From the NCBI GenBank assembly GCA_003228395.1, contig QIDJ01000085.1, forward strand, positions 1-14,084: 14,084 bases of DNA, in the 5' to 3' direction. Under the pieces are notes generated by a model that made no database searches, was not told the origin of the DNA, and worked only from the letters and a program-made list of their open reading frames with translations. Shown here piece by piece: positions 13,746-14,084 of this stretch. The DNA comes from Flammeovirgaceae bacterium (GTDB lineage: Bacteria; Bacteroidota; Bacteroidia; Cytophagales; Cyclobacteriaceae). The position numbers and the translations under genes are program-made. The first letter of the stretch is position 1; each line of letters starts with the position of its first letter.

Positions 13746-14084
13746 CTAAAGTTCATTTGGCAATTTACCAGCTCTCCAGTGTTCTTCTATCTTTTCAAGT
13801 GATACCCCTTTCGTTTCAGGGATGTATTTTAACCCCCAGATGATTCCAAGCACAGCTACGCAAGCGTAAAGCAAAAATGCGCCGGCAGGATTAGGGTCAG
13901 TTTCAATAACCTCCTGACCATCTTTTATTACCGTTTTAGTTATTTCCATTCCTTCCCCGGTAAATAACCACGCAAGTTTCAGAAATGTAAATGCAACGAT
14001 TCCATTAAAAAACCAGTTGGACAGCGCCCCAACACTCATTCCTACACCCCTGATTTTAAGAGGGAATATTTCTGAAATAATTAA
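13746..14084 (-). CDS. Sugar-porter MFS transporter (C-terminal part, gene starts beyond the window)
   Basis: The last 112 residues are visible; the frame is open to base 14084. It begins LIISEIFPLKIRGVGMS, which contains the SEIFP-x-x-IRG signature that follows transmembrane helix 10 in sugar porters (Pfam Sugar_tr). Two membrane helices follow (about residues 18-39 and 69-88), then PETKGVSLEKIEEHW, the classic C-terminal signature. Between the two helices is an unusually long polar loop of roughly 30 residues (GMEITKTVIKDGQEVIETD in its centre). Members import hexoses, pentoses or sugar acids by proton or sodium symport. It is convergent with the DinB-like gene, so it is not part of the TRAP operon, though it may serve the same carbon-source response. 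The stop is TAG at 13748-13746. Confidence 0.93.
   Translation of the reverse strand, partial: LIISEIFPLKIRGVGMSVGALSNWFFNGIVAFTFLKLAWLFTGEGMEITKTVIKDGQEVIETDPNPAGAFLLYACVAVLGIIWGLKYIPETKGVSLEKIEEHWRAGKLPNEL

Noticed and set aside
1..14084. CRISPR arrays, tRNA genes, insertion sequences, phage or toxin-antitoxin genes
   Set aside because: No regularly spaced repeats, cloverleaf-like sequences, transposase motifs or phage proteins were seen on either strand.

Overview
The window looks like a chromosomal segment from a Bacteroidota-type bacterium (or a close relative such as Balneolota/Rhodothermota). The evidence is indirect: AT-rich intergenic DNA, mostly weak or absent Shine-Dalgarno sequences, one TAnnTTTG-type promoter match, several lipobox (LLSC, LLSGC) or Tat-signal proteins, and a DUF1080 + Gfo/Idh/MocA gene set typical of that group. 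No genus can be named from the sequence. I see no tRNA, rRNA, CRISPR array, insertion sequence or phage gene.

Left flank (1-916): the 5' part of a PLP-dependent cysteine synthase-family gene runs leftward off the window. Upstream of it is a gene-free stretch of about 550 bp. Read on the minus strand this holds a promoter-like box, a small structured region, and a hairpin plus U-tract just before the start codon, so it is a candidate attenuated leader. Further upstream is a minus-strand reading frame broken by one stop, possibly a gene remnant.

Block 1 (917-6517, plus strand): a lipoprotein M19 membrane dipeptidase; a secreted protein with two tandem DUF1080 (3-keto-disaccharide hydrolase) domains; and two Gfo/Idh/MocA oxidoreductases with twin-arginine signals. 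The last three are closely spaced and probably co-transcribed. They match the parts used in oxidative (3-keto) glycoside cleavage in Bacteroidota.

Block 2 (6654-12904, plus strand): a compact uronate operon. It encodes an SDR fructuronate reductase, mannonate dehydratase (UxuA), glucuronate isomerase (UxaC), and a complete TRAP transporter with a lipoprotein binding subunit and DctQ- and DctM-type membrane subunits. Gaps inside the operon are 2-43 bp. Together they would import a uronic acid such as glucuronate and convert it via fructuronate and mannonate to 2-keto-3-deoxygluconate. The KDG kinase, KDPG aldolase and a dedicated regulator are not in this window.

Right flank (12905-14084): an exported DinB-fold protein on the plus strand converges on the C-terminal part of a sugar-porter MFS transporter on the minus strand. 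A long near-perfect hairpin separates them.

The most interesting reading, which is an inference, is that blocks 1 and 2 work together: extracytoplasmic 3-keto chemistry releases a uronic acid from a glycoside, TRAP imports it, and Uxa/Uxu enzymes degrade it.
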